Shown: one piece after another, positions 17,767 through 28,289 of the stretch
How positions within the stretch are numbered: the stretch's first letter is position 1
Layout: each line of letters opens with the position of its first letter
Assembly: GCA_044221335.1 (NCBI GenBank)
Contig: JBGAPI010000004.1
Span: 62,001 to 126,000 of the forward strand
Source: JBGAPI01 sp044221335
GTDB taxonomy: Bacteria; Pseudomonadota; Gammaproteobacteria; Xanthomonadales; Ahniellaceae
DNA length: 64,000 nucleotides
Reading direction: 5' to 3'
Position numbers and translations under genes: made by a program
The notes under the pieces: generated by a model
The model's input: the letters and a program-made list of their open reading frames with translations, nothing else
The model's database searches: none
What the model was told of the DNA's origin: nothing

Positions 17767-18396
17767 ATGCTGAGGATCCTGATCGCGAGTTCGAAGGGCG
17801 GCTGCGGCAAGTCGACCGTGGCCACCAACCTGGCCGCGCACTTCGCCCAGTCCGGCAAGAACACCGTGCTGGCCGACAGCGATCGCCAGGGTTCGTCCTA
17901 CCGCTGGTGCGAGCGGCGGCCCATGCCGGTGCCGGGAGTGCTCGGCGTCGCCGCGATCCGCAAGGGCTGGCGCAGCCAGCTGCCGCCCGACAGCGAGCGG
18001 CTGATCATCGACAGTGCCGCGGGCACCCACGCCGCCGACGTCGACGAGATGGCCGATGAACTCGACGCGATCGTGGTGCCGGTGCAGCCTTCCGCGTTCG
18101 ACCTCGACGCCAGCACCGCGTTCCTCGCCGAGCTGGCGCAGGTGCCGCGGATCAAGAAGGGCAAGCTCCGGGTCGCCGTCGTCGCGAATCGGCTGAAGCC
18201 GTGGACCAGCGCGAGCCAGGACGGCCTCGCGCGGATGAAGGAGGCCGGGATGCCGGTGGTCGCCGAACTGCGCGACTCCACCGGTTACGCGGTCCTGTCC
18301 GGGCTCGGCAAGAGCATCTTCGACTTCCACTCGGAGCAGGCGCGCAGTCACCAGGAGGACTGGACGCCATTGCTGAGGTGGTTGAAGAAGCTGTGA
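17767..18396 (+). CDS. ParA/MinD-family ATPase, orphan
   Basis: This 209-residue P-loop ATPase of the ParA/CobQ group has the deviant Walker A KGGCGKST (10-17, signature Lys10), ADSDRQGSS (Walker A' region) and LIIDSAAGTH (Walker B). It lacks the N-terminal DNA-binding domain of chromosomal ParA and no parB is next to it, so it is an orphan of the type that positions large protein assemblies or plasmids. CCGGAG (17754-17759) is a plausible ribosome site. The real cargo cannot be told from this context. Confidence 0.88.
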   Translation: MLRILIASSKGGCGKSTVATNLAAHFAQSGKNTVLADSDRQGSSYRWCERRPMPVPGVLGVAAIRKGWRSQLPPDSERLIIDSAAGTHAADVDEMADELDAIVVPVQPSAFDLDASTAFLAELAQVPRIKKGKLRVAVVANRLKPWTSASQDGLARMKEAGMPVVAELRDSTGYAVLSGLGKSIFDFHSEQARSHQEDWTPLLRWLKKL

Positions 18397-18460
18397 CGCT
18401 CGCACGGAGTGGGGCATGCCGCGATCGGGCGCTGTGCGCGCTGGGCGGATGTAGTCGTTG

Positions 18461-18628
18461 AGGGCCCAGGGCCCCGCATGAGCACGCCGTCGAGGGAGCG
18501 CGGCGTGGATGCGCTCCCCAGTCGGGGCCCATGACCAAGGACCAGGGACCGAGCATGAGCAGGCGGTCGAGTGCGCGCGGCGTCGATACACTCCCCAGTC
18601 CGACTGGGCCCTGTGCCCTGGGCCCTGA
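18461..18628. repeat. GGGCCC repeat block with a 48-bp tandem unit
   Basis: GGGCCC words (18461-18475 and 18604-18628) flank two copies of a 48-bp unit beginning GCATGAGCA and ending CTCCCCAGTC (18476-18523 and 18553-18600, period 77). Each copy contains an ATG and a short frame, but the differences between copies mostly change amino acids, so I regard it as non-coding. It fills most of the gap between the ParA gene and the isoaspartyl peptidase gene. Confidence 0.7.
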
Positions 18629-18703
18629 TTCGAGTCAGCCCGACAAGGCGCAACGCCACCCTCCGCCGTTTCGCCACCGACCACGCGCACAACGCAAAGC
18701 CCC

Positions 18704-19693
18704 ATGAAAATCCACCTCGCCATCGGAGCCCTCCTCGCCATGTCCCTCGCCACCACCGCCGTCGCGGCCGACATCGTGCTCGCCGTCCACGGCGGTGCCG
18801 GAGCGATCCCGAAGGCACAGATGACGCCGGAGCGCGAGGCCGCGATCCGCGCCGACATCGAGCGCGCGCTGCGCGCCGGCAAGGCCGAGATCGATGCCGG
18901 CCATCCCGCGGTCGACGCGGTGAGCGCCACCGTGGTGGCGATGGAGGACTCGCCCTACTTCAACGCCGGCCATGGCGCGGTGTTCAACCACGATGGCGTC
19001 AACGAACTCGACGCCTCGATCATGGAAGGCCACTCGCTCCGCGCCGGCGCCGTCGCCGGCCTGCACCGGATCCGCAATCCGGTGCTGCTGGCGCGTGCGG
19101 TGATGGAGAAGTCGAAGCACGTGATGCTGATCGGCGACGGCGCGGAGCAGTTCGCGCGGTCGATCGGCATGGCCTTCGTCGATCCGTCCTACTTCCGCAC
19201 CGAGGAGCGCTGGCAGCAGCTGCAGAACGCCCTGCAGGACGAGGCTTCCGCGATGCGCGACAACTTCGACTCGCCGTGGAGCCACCTGTCGACGGTCGGC
19301 GCGGTCGCCCGCGACCGCCAGGGCCACCTCGCCGCCGCCACCTCCACCGGCGGCATGACCAACAAGCGCTGGGGCCGCGTCGGCGACGCGCCGATCATCG
19401 GCGCCGGCAACTACGCCAACGCGCACTGCGCCGTCTCCGCCACCGGCTGGGGCGAGTTCTACATCCGCGCCAGTGTCGCCCATGACATCTGCGCCCGGGT
19501 CGCCTACGGCAAGGCGAAGCTGAAGGACGCGGCCGACGAAGTCGTGCTGAAGATCGTCCCCGGCCTCGGCGGCGACGGCGGTGTGATCGCGCTCGACGAC
19601 CGCGGCAACCTCGCGATGCCGTTCAATACCGAGGGCATGTATCGCGGCAGCATCAGTGCCGACGGCAAGGTCGCGATCGCGATCTACAAGTAG
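18704..19693 (+). CDS. Secreted isoaspartyl peptidase / plant-type L-asparaginase
   Basis: An N-terminal-nucleophile hydrolase (IaaA family) of 329 residues that splits isoaspartyl dipeptides and asparagine after autocleavage into alpha and beta subunits. A signal peptide (1 to about 22) predicts periplasmic export, unlike cytoplasmic E. coli IaaA. VHGGAGAIP is the family opening. The autocleavage site is STVGAVA, with Thr197 as the future nucleophile, followed by TSTGGMTNKRWGRVGD, the substrate-binding region. All key residues are present. The TAG stop belongs to the GTAG-type repeat starting at 19690. Confidence 0.93.
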   Translation: MKIHLAIGALLAMSLATTAVAADIVLAVHGGAGAIPKAQMTPEREAAIRADIERALRAGKAEIDAGHPAVDAVSATVVAMEDSPYFNAGHGAVFNHDGVNELDASIMEGHSLRAGAVAGLHRIRNPVLLARAVMEKSKHVMLIGDGAEQFARSIGMAFVDPSYFRTEERWQQLQNALQDEASAMRDNFDSPWSHLSTVGAVARDRQGHLAAATSTGGMTNKRWGRVGDAPIIGAGNYANAHCAVSATGWGEFYIRASVAHDICARVAYGKAKLKDAADEVVLKIVPGLGGDGGVIALDDRGNLAMPFNTEGMYRGSISADGKVAIAIYK

Positions 19694-19753
19694 GGCGGTC
19701 TCTGGCCGCCAGCGCGGAGACCCTTCGGCAACGGCGCGCAAGGCGCGCCCTAC
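19690..19753. repeat. GTAGGGCGG...GCGCCCTAC REP-like element, copy C1
   Basis: A 64-bp element with inverted ends GTAGGGCGG and GCGCGCCCTAC fills the gap between two convergent genes and supplies TAG stops to both. Confidence 0.8.
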
Positions 19754-21735
19754 GACTTCGGCTTCTGCTTCGAATCGGCCGGCGGCGGACACTGGAACGA
19801 TTTCTTCGGTGATCCCGCCGACGCCAGGCCGATGCGCTCGCTGATCGGGGTCGTGTCCCTGCCGAGGCGCCAGTCGTAGATCGCGGCGAAGGCGATCACC
19901 CGGGCCACGTAGTCGCGGGTCTCCTTGTACGGCACCGTCTCCAGCCAGTAGTCCGCCGGCAGCGCGCCGCGCTCGCGCTGCCATTTCGCGACCGGCACCG
20001 GTCCGGCGTTGTAGGTGGCGGCGGCAAGGTCGATCCGACCCTGGGTCGCCGCCAGCGCGTCGGCGAGGTGGGCGGTGCCGAGCGCGACGTTGAGCGCCGG
20101 CTGGTTGAGATCCTCGGCACTGGCGTAGGTCAGGTGCTCGCGCTTCGCCAGTGCCTTCGCGACGGACGGCAGAAGCTGCATCAGGCCGCGCGCGTCGGCG
20201 CCGGAGCGGGCGTCGGGACGCCACGCGCTCTCCGCCCGAACCAGTCCGAACACCACGGCGGGATCGAGTCCGCGCAGCTCCGACTGCTTGACGATGGTGT
20301 CCTGCTCGCCGAGCGGGAAGCGCAGCCGGTAGTAGCGCACGTCGTCGCCGGACAGCAGGTCGTAGGGGCCGCGTTCCAGCCAGCCGGCCTGCTGGGCGAG
20401 GTCGATGGCGATGCGGCGGTCGTCGGCGGACAGCTTGGCCGCGGCGTAGGACCAGTCGCGCCGCGCCTCGTTGCCCCGGCCGAGCGCCCACCATTCGAGG
20501 CTGCGCACCACGTTGACCGACGCCGCCACCCGGGCGCGGGCGCTGCCGTCCCGGGCAACGTCGAGTCCGCAGAGCTGGTACGGCGCCTCGACCCGGTCGG
20601 CGCCGAGGAAGCCATGGAAGCCGGTCGATTTCGCCGCTTCGGCGAACTCGGCGCGAGCCGCGTCGCGCTTGCCGGCATCCTCCAGCAGGCGACCGCGCAG
20701 GTAGTGCACCCGCGAGTCGACCTGGTCGGCGGCGACGCCGTCGAGCGCGCGCAGTGCGGCAGCGCCGTCGCCTCCCGCCAGCGCGACCCGAAGTCGCCAG
20801 TCGGCGATGCGCGGGTCGGCATAGGGCCGCGGAACCTTGTCCAGCCACGTGGATGCGTCGGCGTCGTAGCTCGCCGCCTTCGCCACCGCGATCGCCGACA
20901 GCATCCGCGCCGTCTGCGCGGCGTCGAACTTGAAGTGCGCCGCCAGCGCCGGCCAGGCCTTGCCGATGCGCTCGGCGTTCTTCACGGCGACCTTCGTCAG
21001 CAGCGCATCGACCAGCCGCCGATGCCGCTCGTCGTTCGGCCAGGTCGGCGCGTCGTCGAGCGCCTTGACCGGATCGCCGATTGCCGCGACCCAGCGCTGC
21101 GCTGCCGGCTGCTCCGCCGCCGGCAGCAGCGCGGCCATCGCGCGGGCCACGGTGGCCACACGCTCGCGAGTCGCCGCTTCCAGACGCTGCCAGACCCTGT
21201 CGTCCGTCCGCAGGCCCCGCTTCGCCCACAGGCCGACGGCCGGGTCGCAGGCGGCCGGCAGCGCGTGGCCGCTCGTCCACAGCGATTCGACGATCGGCGC
21301 CACCTCGTCCTCGCGCTTCGCCTCGATCAGCGCCGTGGCACGATGGCAGACCAGTTCGGTATCGACGACCTCGTCGCTCCAGGCGGCCAGCAGCTCGTCG
21401 TACTTGCGGCGGCCGGCACGATCGTCGATCCACCGGCGGCGCAGGTCGAGGCCGAGCCAGCTGCCATTCTCGCGGTCGAGGAAGGCCTGCACCACGGCCG
21501 CGTCGGCGTGGTCGAAGTCCTGCGCCAGTGCCAGCGCTTCGAGGTAGGGATAAAGCGGGTAGTCTGTCAGGCTGCCGATCCCGCTCTTCCAGCGCCCGCT
21601 CTTGTCGTTCTGCGCCTGCTGCCAGGCGTCGGCGAAGGCGCGGCGCTGGGTCTCGATCGGCGTCGCGGCGGCCGATGCCGCGAACGACAGCCCGCATGAA
21701 AGGACGACGACGATGGATCGGAGCAGGACGAGCAT
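19750..21735 (-). CDS. slt: Soluble lytic murein transglycosylase Slt
   Basis: This 661-residue periplasmic enzyme cuts the MurNAc-GlcNAc bond to give 1,6-anhydro muropeptides. It has a signal peptide (1 to about 24), a long superhelical alpha domain and a C-terminal SLT domain. Catalytic Glu502 lies in VRAESAWRP, followed by ARGLMQLLPS, NVALGTAHLA and ATYNAGP, all diagnostic for family 1A. Length fits E. coli Slt70 (645). The ATG at 21735 is preferred because it gives a proper signal peptide. Convergent with the isoaspartyl peptidase gene across a repeat that supplies its TAG stop. Confidence 0.93.
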   Translation of the reverse strand: MLVLLRSIVVVLSCGLSFAASAAATPIETQRRAFADAWQQAQNDKSGRWKSGIGSLTDYPLYPYLEALALAQDFDHADAAVVQAFLDRENGSWLGLDLRRRWIDDRAGRRKYDELLAAWSDEVVDTELVCHRATALIEAKREDEVAPIVESLWTSGHALPAACDPAVGLWAKRGLRTDDRVWQRLEAATRERVATVARAMAALLPAAEQPAAQRWVAAIGDPVKALDDAPTWPNDERHRRLVDALLTKVAVKNAERIGKAWPALAAHFKFDAAQTARMLSAIAVAKAASYDADASTWLDKVPRPYADPRIADWRLRVALAGGDGAAALRALDGVAADQVDSRVHYLRGRLLEDAGKRDAARAEFAEAAKSTGFHGFLGADRVEAPYQLCGLDVARDGSARARVAASVNVVRSLEWWALGRGNEARRDWSYAAAKLSADDRRIAIDLAQQAGWLERGPYDLLSGDDVRYYRLRFPLGEQDTIVKQSELRGLDPAVVFGLVRAESAWRPDARSGADARGLMQLLPSVAKALAKREHLTYASAEDLNQPALNVALGTAHLADALAATQGRIDLAAATYNAGPVPVAKWQRERGALPADYWLETVPYKETRDYVARVIAFAAIYDWRLGRDTTPISERIGLASAGSPKKSFQCPPPADSKQKPKS

Positions 21736-21897
21736 GGCGGCGGCGGAGACGGCAGGATGGCGCGGCGGAGCCGCCGCGGGACGGGGGATTCTAGGCCGCG
21801 CCGCCGGCGGGGAGATGCGACTCACGCCGCGCGGGCGAGGGCAGGATGCGGGCAGCAGTGTGAACCCGGCGCCGACCCTTCGCGGCGAGCGCCGCCG

Positions 21898-22719
21898 ATG
21901 ACGCTGTTCGGACTCGGCGCCGACCAGGTCGGACTGTTCCTCGGCACCGGCGTCGCGGCCGGCGTGCTGGCGGGCCTGCTCGGTATCGGCGGCGGGCTGA
22001 TCATCGTCGCGGTGCTGGTGCAGCTGCTGCCCGCGCTCGGTGTGCCGGCGGAGGACGTGACCCGGGTCGCGCTCGCCACCGCGCTTGCGAGCATCATCGC
22101 CACCTCGGTGTCGTCCAGCTGGTCTCACCATCGCCGCGGCGCGGTGCTCTGGCGCCACTTCCTGTGGTTGTCGCCGGGCCTGGTGGTCGGCGGCCTGCTG
22201 GGTGCCCAGCTGGCTGGCGTCCTCCCGGACCGGGTGCTGCGCTGGGTGGTCGGCGTGTTCTGCCTGACGATGGCGGCGCGCCTCGCGTTCGCTGGCACTC
22301 CCGCGACCGGCAGCGAGCACGACGCCGAACCCAGGGCCGCCACTCTGACCTTGTCCGGCGTCGGCATCGGCGTGCTGTCCGCGCTCGTCGGCATCGGCGG
22401 CGGCAGCATGACCGTTCCGCTCCTGATCGGCCTCGGCGTGCGGCCGGTGCGCGCGGTCGGGACCTCCGCCGCCTGCGGCTTCCCGATCGGCGTCGCCAGT
22501 GCCATCGGCTTCGTGCTGGCCGGGCGCGATGCCGTCGGCCTGCCGCCGAACTGTCTCGGCTTCGTGTTCTGGCCGGGCGCGCTCCTGGTCGCGGCCACCA
22601 GCATCGCCTGCGCGCCGCTCGGCGCCGCGCTTGCACACCGGCTGCAGGGCGCGACCCTGAAGCGGCTGTTCGCGGTGTTCCTGGCGCTGATCGGACTGTC
22701 GGTGGTGCTGAAGGCCTGA
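21898..22719 (+). CDS. TauE/SafE-family sulfite/organosulfonate exporter-like permease
   Basis: This 273-residue inner-membrane protein has about eight hydrophobic segments and the duplicated family signature GLLGIGGGLIIV (first half) and SALVGIGGGSMTVPLL (second half). Members move sulfite, sulfoacetate or related anions; the substrate here is unknown. It is divergent from slt and followed 65 bases later by the Sel1-repeat gene on the same strand. Confidence 0.9.
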   Translation: MTLFGLGADQVGLFLGTGVAAGVLAGLLGIGGGLIIVAVLVQLLPALGVPAEDVTRVALATALASIIATSVSSSWSHHRRGAVLWRHFLWLSPGLVVGGLLGAQLAGVLPDRVLRWVVGVFCLTMAARLAFAGTPATGSEHDAEPRAATLTLSGVGIGVLSALVGIGGGSMTVPLLIGLGVRPVRAVGTSAACGFPIGVASAIGFVLAGRDAVGLPPNCLGFVFWPGALLVAATSIACAPLGAALAHRLQGATLKRLFAVFLALIGLSVVLKA

Positions 22720-22784
22720 GCGGCTTCCCGAACGGCACCGGGAGAACGACAATCGGGTCTCGTCGCACGCGGCAGGGGGAGCCG

Positions 22785-24512
22785 ATGAGCGAACAGATGA
22801 CCGACGCCGAACTGCGCGAACTCCGGCAGATGGCCGAGGACGGCGACTCGCGCCTGGCCTTGAAGCTCGGCCAGTATCTCCGGATCTTTCCCGACCGCGG
22901 CGTGCCGGGCGAATTCGCCCGCTGGCTGGCGATCGCGGCGAAGGCGGGCCAGGGGGAGGCCTGCTGGGACATCGCCGAGATGTTCCTCTTCGGCAACGAG
23001 GTCGAGCGCGATCTGGCCAGAGCCCGCGAGTTCCTCGAACGCGGCGCCGAGGTGTCCCATCCCCTGTGCCTGTACAACCTCGGCGTGATGCACCTGACCG
23101 GCGAGGGCACCGCGGCGGACCCGGCGGCCGCCGTCACGCTGTTCCGCCGCGCCGCGGCGCTCGGCGAGCCGAACGCCTGGTACAACCTCGGCATCTGCTG
23201 CGGCAAGGGAATCGGCACCGCGGCCGACCTGGTCGAGGCCCGCAAGTGGCTGAGCCTGGCGGCCGAAGCCGGCGACACCCGGGCGCCCCCGCGGCTGGCG
23301 GAGATCGACCAGATCGAGGGCAAGCCGCCACCGACCGTCACCGTCAACCTGAACAGCCGTCAGGCCGCCGACCTGATGCGGCAGATCGCCGCCGACCAGC
23401 AGCAGGCCCTGATGGACGAACGCAAGGCCGCGGCCGCGCACGCGGCGGAGCAGCCTCCGCGCCCCCCGACCGTGGACGAGCGTGCCGCCGCCGGCGACGT
23501 CGAGGCCATGCTGGATCTGGCGAGCCGGTCCCGGGAGCAGCAGCGCTTCGAGGAGGCGGCGAAGTGGCTCGACCAGGCGGCCGAGGCCGGATCGGCGGCG
23601 GCGCACTACCGGCTCGGCCAGTACCACGGCTGCGGCGGCGAGTTCGCGGCACGCGCTCCGATCCACCGGCCCGACTGGCTGCCGACCCGCCGGCATCTCG
23701 CCAAGGCCGTCGAACTCGGGCTGCCGGCGGCCGCCTCGGCGCTGGCGCAGGTCGAACAGGTGATCTCCGGCATCCTTGCGCGGGTCGAGCCGATCCGGCG
23801 CCGCGCCGACGCCGGCGAGGCCGCCGCGCAGTTCGACTATGCGATGTTCCTCGGCGGTGGCGAACTCGGGTGGTCGGCGTCGGACCCGGCCGCCTCCCTG
23901 CGATACCTGGAACTGGCGGCGCGACAGGGGCTCGCGAAGGCGCAGGCCGCGATCTACCACCTGTTCATGCAGAAGCGTGTTCCGACGCTGGACCGGGCGA
24001 CCGCGATCGGCTGGCTCGCCAAGGCGGCGCTGCAGCAGAACCGCGAAGCGCTGTACTGGTTCGCGGAGCACTACAGCAAGGGCAAGATCACCGCCGCCGA
24101 CCACCCGCTGGCCATCGACCTGTTCGGCGACAGCCGCAAGCACTATCCGGAGTGCATGGATCCGAGCCAGCCCCGGCCCAGCCTTGAGCAACTGCAGGTC
24201 GGGGCCAGGCAGCAGCGACTGGAATCGATCTACCTGCTGGCTCTGCGCTTCGCCGATGGCGATGGCGTCGACGCCGCCCCCGCGAATGCCGTCTCCCTGC
24301 TGAGACAGTGCATCGCCCGCGGCTACGCCCCCGCCCAGTATGCGCTGGCCCGAATCCATGCGATGGGCGCCGGCGTGGAACGCGACATGGAACAGGCCAA
24401 GGCACTGGCGCTGGCGGCCGCCCGTCAGGGCCATGTTCCGGCCTTCGTCGAGCTGCGCTTGTTCGGGGCGACGCCGGAAGAGATCGCCGCGGTGGACAGA
24501 CTGCGTGGCTGA
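22785..24512 (+). CDS. Sel1/TPR-like repeat protein
   Basis: This 575-residue protein without a signal peptide is built from Sel1-like repeats (alpha-alpha hairpins of about 36 residues). Examples are LYNLGVMHLTGEGTAAD, AWYNLGICCGKGIG and the C-terminal AQYALARIHAMGAGVERD. Two repeat blocks (about 30-175 and 225-560) are joined by an alanine/glutamine-rich stretch (180-235). Sel1 proteins act as protein-binding scaffolds; the partner is unknown. A strong Shine-Dalgarno (CAGGGGGAG) lies before ATG 22785. It sits directly upstream of the palindromic element before rpoD. Confidence 0.85.
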   Translation: MSEQMTDAELRELRQMAEDGDSRLALKLGQYLRIFPDRGVPGEFARWLAIAAKAGQGEACWDIAEMFLFGNEVERDLARAREFLERGAEVSHPLCLYNLGVMHLTGEGTAADPAAAVTLFRRAAALGEPNAWYNLGICCGKGIGTAADLVEARKWLSLAAEAGDTRAPPRLAEIDQIEGKPPPTVTVNLNSRQAADLMRQIAADQQQALMDERKAAAAHAAEQPPRPPTVDERAAAGDVEAMLDLASRSREQQRFEEAAKWLDQAAEAGSAAAHYRLGQYHGCGGEFAARAPIHRPDWLPTRRHLAKAVELGLPAAASALAQVEQVISGILARVEPIRRRADAGEAAAQFDYAMFLGGGELGWSASDPAASLRYLELAARQGLAKAQAAIYHLFMQKRVPTLDRATAIGWLAKAALQQNREALYWFAEHYSKGKITAADHPLAIDLFGDSRKHYPECMDPSQPRPSLEQLQVGARQQRLESIYLLALRFADGDGVDAAPANAVSLLRQCIARGYAPAQYALARIHAMGAGVERDMEQAKALALAAARQGHVPAFVELRLFGATPEEIAAVDRLRG

Positions 24513-24528
24513 GGGCCGAGCAAGCCAC

Positions 24529-24629
24529 CGTCATTGCGAGTGCAGCGAAGCAATCCAACGTCTTTGCCCTTGTCTCGGCACTGCGGAGCGCGCAAGGCAC
24601 TGGATCGCTTCGCTGCGCTCGCATTGACG
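24529..24629. repeat. CGTCATTGCGA palindromic element, copy A2
   Basis: This element begins CGTCATTGCGAGTGCAGCG and ends CGCTCGCATTGACG, with internal arms CAATCCAACG and CTGGATCG. It is the most diverged of three copies and lies between the Sel1 gene and rpoD. Confidence 0.85.
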
Positions 24630-24852
24630 GCCTCGCGATGGCCGCCCCGTCCACGACGTCGCCGACGCCCAGGCGACGACGCCACCGTGACGAATCGTCA
24701 ACACCACGGATCGTCCTGACCTGTCCGCGGTCCCAAGTGCGTTGTTGGAAGCGGCTCACGTGCACGGACGGGGTTCTCCGCCCACGGCGGCAGGATTGCG
24801 GTCTGGTTCCGCCCCCGTTGCATTACGTTGCGCAACAAGGACTCCCGCCGCC

Positions 24853-24871
24853 TTGACACCCCCCCTATAAT
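24853..24871 (+). promoter_or_regulatory. rpoD promoter region with consensus -10 and close TTGACA
   Basis: TATAAT (24866-24871) is a perfect -10 about 29 bases before the rpoD ATG. A perfect TTGACA (24853-24858) lies only 7 bases upstream of it, across a C-tract, too near to act as its -35. At the normal 17-base distance the sequence (TCCCGC) is poor. Confidence 0.5.
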
Positions 24872-24899
24872 GCGCGGTCCCCCTTCCTGAGTTTCCCCC

Positions 24900-26759
<1,860 letters not shown>

Positions 26760-26790
26760 TTCGGAGCTTGCGGTTCTGGGCTCCGAGCCG

Positions 26791-26819
26791 GGCCCGGGGC
26801 ACGGGGCCCAGGGGCCGGT
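26791..26819. repeat. GGGCCC intergenic repeat, copy 4a
   Basis: GGGCCCGGGGCACGGGGCCC and flanking bases repeat the wording of the copy at 411-440. It lies 31 bases after the rpoD stop. Confidence 0.55.
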
Positions 26820-26947
26820 GAAAGCGGGGCGCGGCGAGTCCGCGCCCTTTGCTTTTCCCGGGCTCGAGCGGTGCCCGAGCGTCGCCGAGGCGCGACCCGA
26901 CATCACGGCGCCGTAACGCCCCACATGCTCGCCCGGCCCGTTCCACA

Positions 26948-26978
26948 GGGCCCAGGTCCCGGAGCCCCGGGCCCCGGC
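26948..26978. repeat. GGGCCC intergenic repeat, copy 4b
   Basis: GGGCCCAGGTCCCGGAGCCC followed by CGGGCCCCGG lies about 60 bases before the FHA-GGDEF gene. Confidence 0.5.
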
Positions 26979-27035
26979 TCTTCCCCCGATTCCAATCTTC
27001 GAACTACACTCGCCGGGCGTTGCGGGGAGCGTGCC

Positions 27036-27941
27036 TTGAGCGACCGTCCAGAACAGCAATCCACCCAGATCATTGCGGCGCCGCGGATGGAGGCCTCGTC
27101 CGGCGATCCGCTGCTGGTCGTGTTCCGTGGATCGGCGCTCGGCGAGGCGATCGCGCTGACCGACGTGCCGGCGATCATCGGCCGTGCCGGCAGCGCCGAC
27201 GTGCAGCTCGACCACACCAGCGTGTCGCGCCAGCATGCCGCGGTGTGGCAGGAAAAGGGCCGCGCCTTCATCCGCGACCTCGGCTCGTCCAACGGCGTGT
27301 TCGTCAACGAGCAGAAGATCAACGAGATCGAGCTGCGCGACGGAGACCGCGTCACCGTCGGCGAGATCACCTTCAAGCTGATCCGCCGCGACAGCCTGGA
27401 AGGCAAGTTCCACGAGACCCTGTACCGGCTGGCCAGCATCGACTCGCTGACCGGCCTGCTGAACCGCCGGCGTTTCCGCGACCTGCTGGAAGAGGCGGCA
27501 CCGCGCGCCAACGACGCCAATCCGCTGTCGGTGGTGTTCGTCGACCTCGACCACTTCAAGAAGGTCAACGACAACTACGGCCATCCGGCCGGCGACGACG
27601 TACTGCGCGCCGCCTCGGCGACCCTGCGCTCGCTGCTCGGCGTCGGCCAGTTCGGCGGCCGCCTCGGCGGCGAGGAATTCGCCGCGCTGCTGCTCGGGAA
27701 GAACGCCCAGTCCGCGATGGAATGGGCGGAAAGCCTGCGCCAGAAGATCAGCGAACTCGAGGTCGACACCTCCGGCCACAAGCTGAAAGTGACCGCCAGC
27801 TTCGGCGTCGCCCAGTGGGTACCGGCCCTCGGCACCGCCACCTTCCTGCTGAAGGCTGCCGACGTCGCGCTGTATCGGGCCAAGCAGGAAGGCCGCAATC
27901 GGGTCGTGCTGTCGCCGACCGTGGCGCCGCCGCCGGCCTGA
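27036..27941 (+). CDS. FHA-GGDEF diguanylate cyclase
   Basis: This 301-residue cytoplasmic protein joins an N-terminal forkhead-associated (phosphothreonine-binding) domain to a GGDEF domain. The FHA part (about 25-115) shows IIGRAGSADVQL, SVSRQHAAV and SSNGVFVN. The GGDEF part (about 130-295) shows IDSLTGLLNRRRF, FVDLDHFKKVND and GGEEF. No RxxD inhibitory site precedes GGEEF. I prefer TTG 27036 because GGGGAG stands about eight bases upstream; the alternative ATG at 27087 would remove 17 unconserved residues. It may couple Ser/Thr phosphorylation to c-di-GMP. Confidence 0.88.
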   Translation: MSDRPEQQSTQIIAAPRMEASSGDPLLVVFRGSALGEAIALTDVPAIIGRAGSADVQLDHTSVSRQHAAVWQEKGRAFIRDLGSSNGVFVNEQKINEIELRDGDRVTVGEITFKLIRRDSLEGKFHETLYRLASIDSLTGLLNRRRFRDLLEEAAPRANDANPLSVVFVDLDHFKKVNDNYGHPAGDDVLRAASATLRSLLGVGQFGGRLGGEEFAALLLGKNAQSAMEWAESLRQKISELEVDTSGHKLKVTASFGVAQWVPALGTATFLLKAADVALYRAKQEGRNRVVLSPTVAPPPA

Positions 27942-28011
27942 GCCTGCTGGAGGGCTGAGGTCTGAGGTCCGAGGTCTGAGGGCTCCAGGAAGGCAGCATT
28001 CCCTCGTTCCC

Positions 28012-28123
28012 CGTCATTGCGAGGAGGAGCGCAGCGACGACGAAGCAATCCAGCGCCTTTGCTTTTGCTCTGTCAGCACGGAGTGCACAGTCGCTGGATT
28101 GCTTCGTTGCGCTCGCAATGACG
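28012..28123. repeat. CGTCATTGCGA palindromic element, copy A3 (112 bp)
   Basis: It begins CGTCATTGCGAGGAGGAGCG and ends GCTCGCAATGACG, with pairing arms CAATCCAGCG and CGCTGGATTG. The same length as copy A1 shows it is a defined unit. It lies 94 bases upstream of the mreB -35. Confidence 0.85.
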
Positions 28124-28216
28124 CGCTTTCGCTTTTTGTCGGCCCCGAGCCCCGCCCCCCAAAGCGGCTCTCGATGAATTTATCGAGGCACAAGCCCCGT
28201 TCCGTGAACCGCGGCA

Positions 28217-28245
28217 TTGTGGGCTCTACCCCCCATTGCTAGAGT
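28217..28245 (+). promoter_or_regulatory. Putative sigma-70 promoter of the mreB operon
   Basis: TTGTGG (28217-28222) and TAGAGT (28240-28245) are separated by exactly 17 bases, giving a predicted start near 28252 and a leader of about 38 bases before mreB. Confidence 0.5.
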
Positions 28246-28289
28246 TGCGCACTTTTTCCGCGACCAGTTCCGGCGGACACACCCGAATC

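Larger units (their letters stand above)
24513..24899. other. Intergenic region before rpoD
   Basis: It holds palindromic element A2 (24529-24629), about 190 bases with no recognisable feature, and the putative rpoD promoter. The usual rpsU-dnaG neighbours of rpoD are not here. Confidence 0.5.
27942..28289. other. Intergenic region before mreB
   Basis: It contains a GAGGTCTGAGGTCCGAGGTCTGAGGG direct-repeat patch (27956-27981), palindromic element A3 (28012-28123) and the putative mreB promoter. No gene is apparent. Confidence 0.5.

Noticed and set aside
18635..21697. Long leftward open frame opposite the isoaspartyl peptidase and overlapping slt out of frame
   Set aside because: Arginine/alanine-rich composition without motifs; both real genes have clear family motifs in other frames.
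24828..24871. TTGCGC (24828) as the -35 of the rpoD TATAAT
   Set aside because: The spacing of 32 bases is too long for a sigma-70 promoter.
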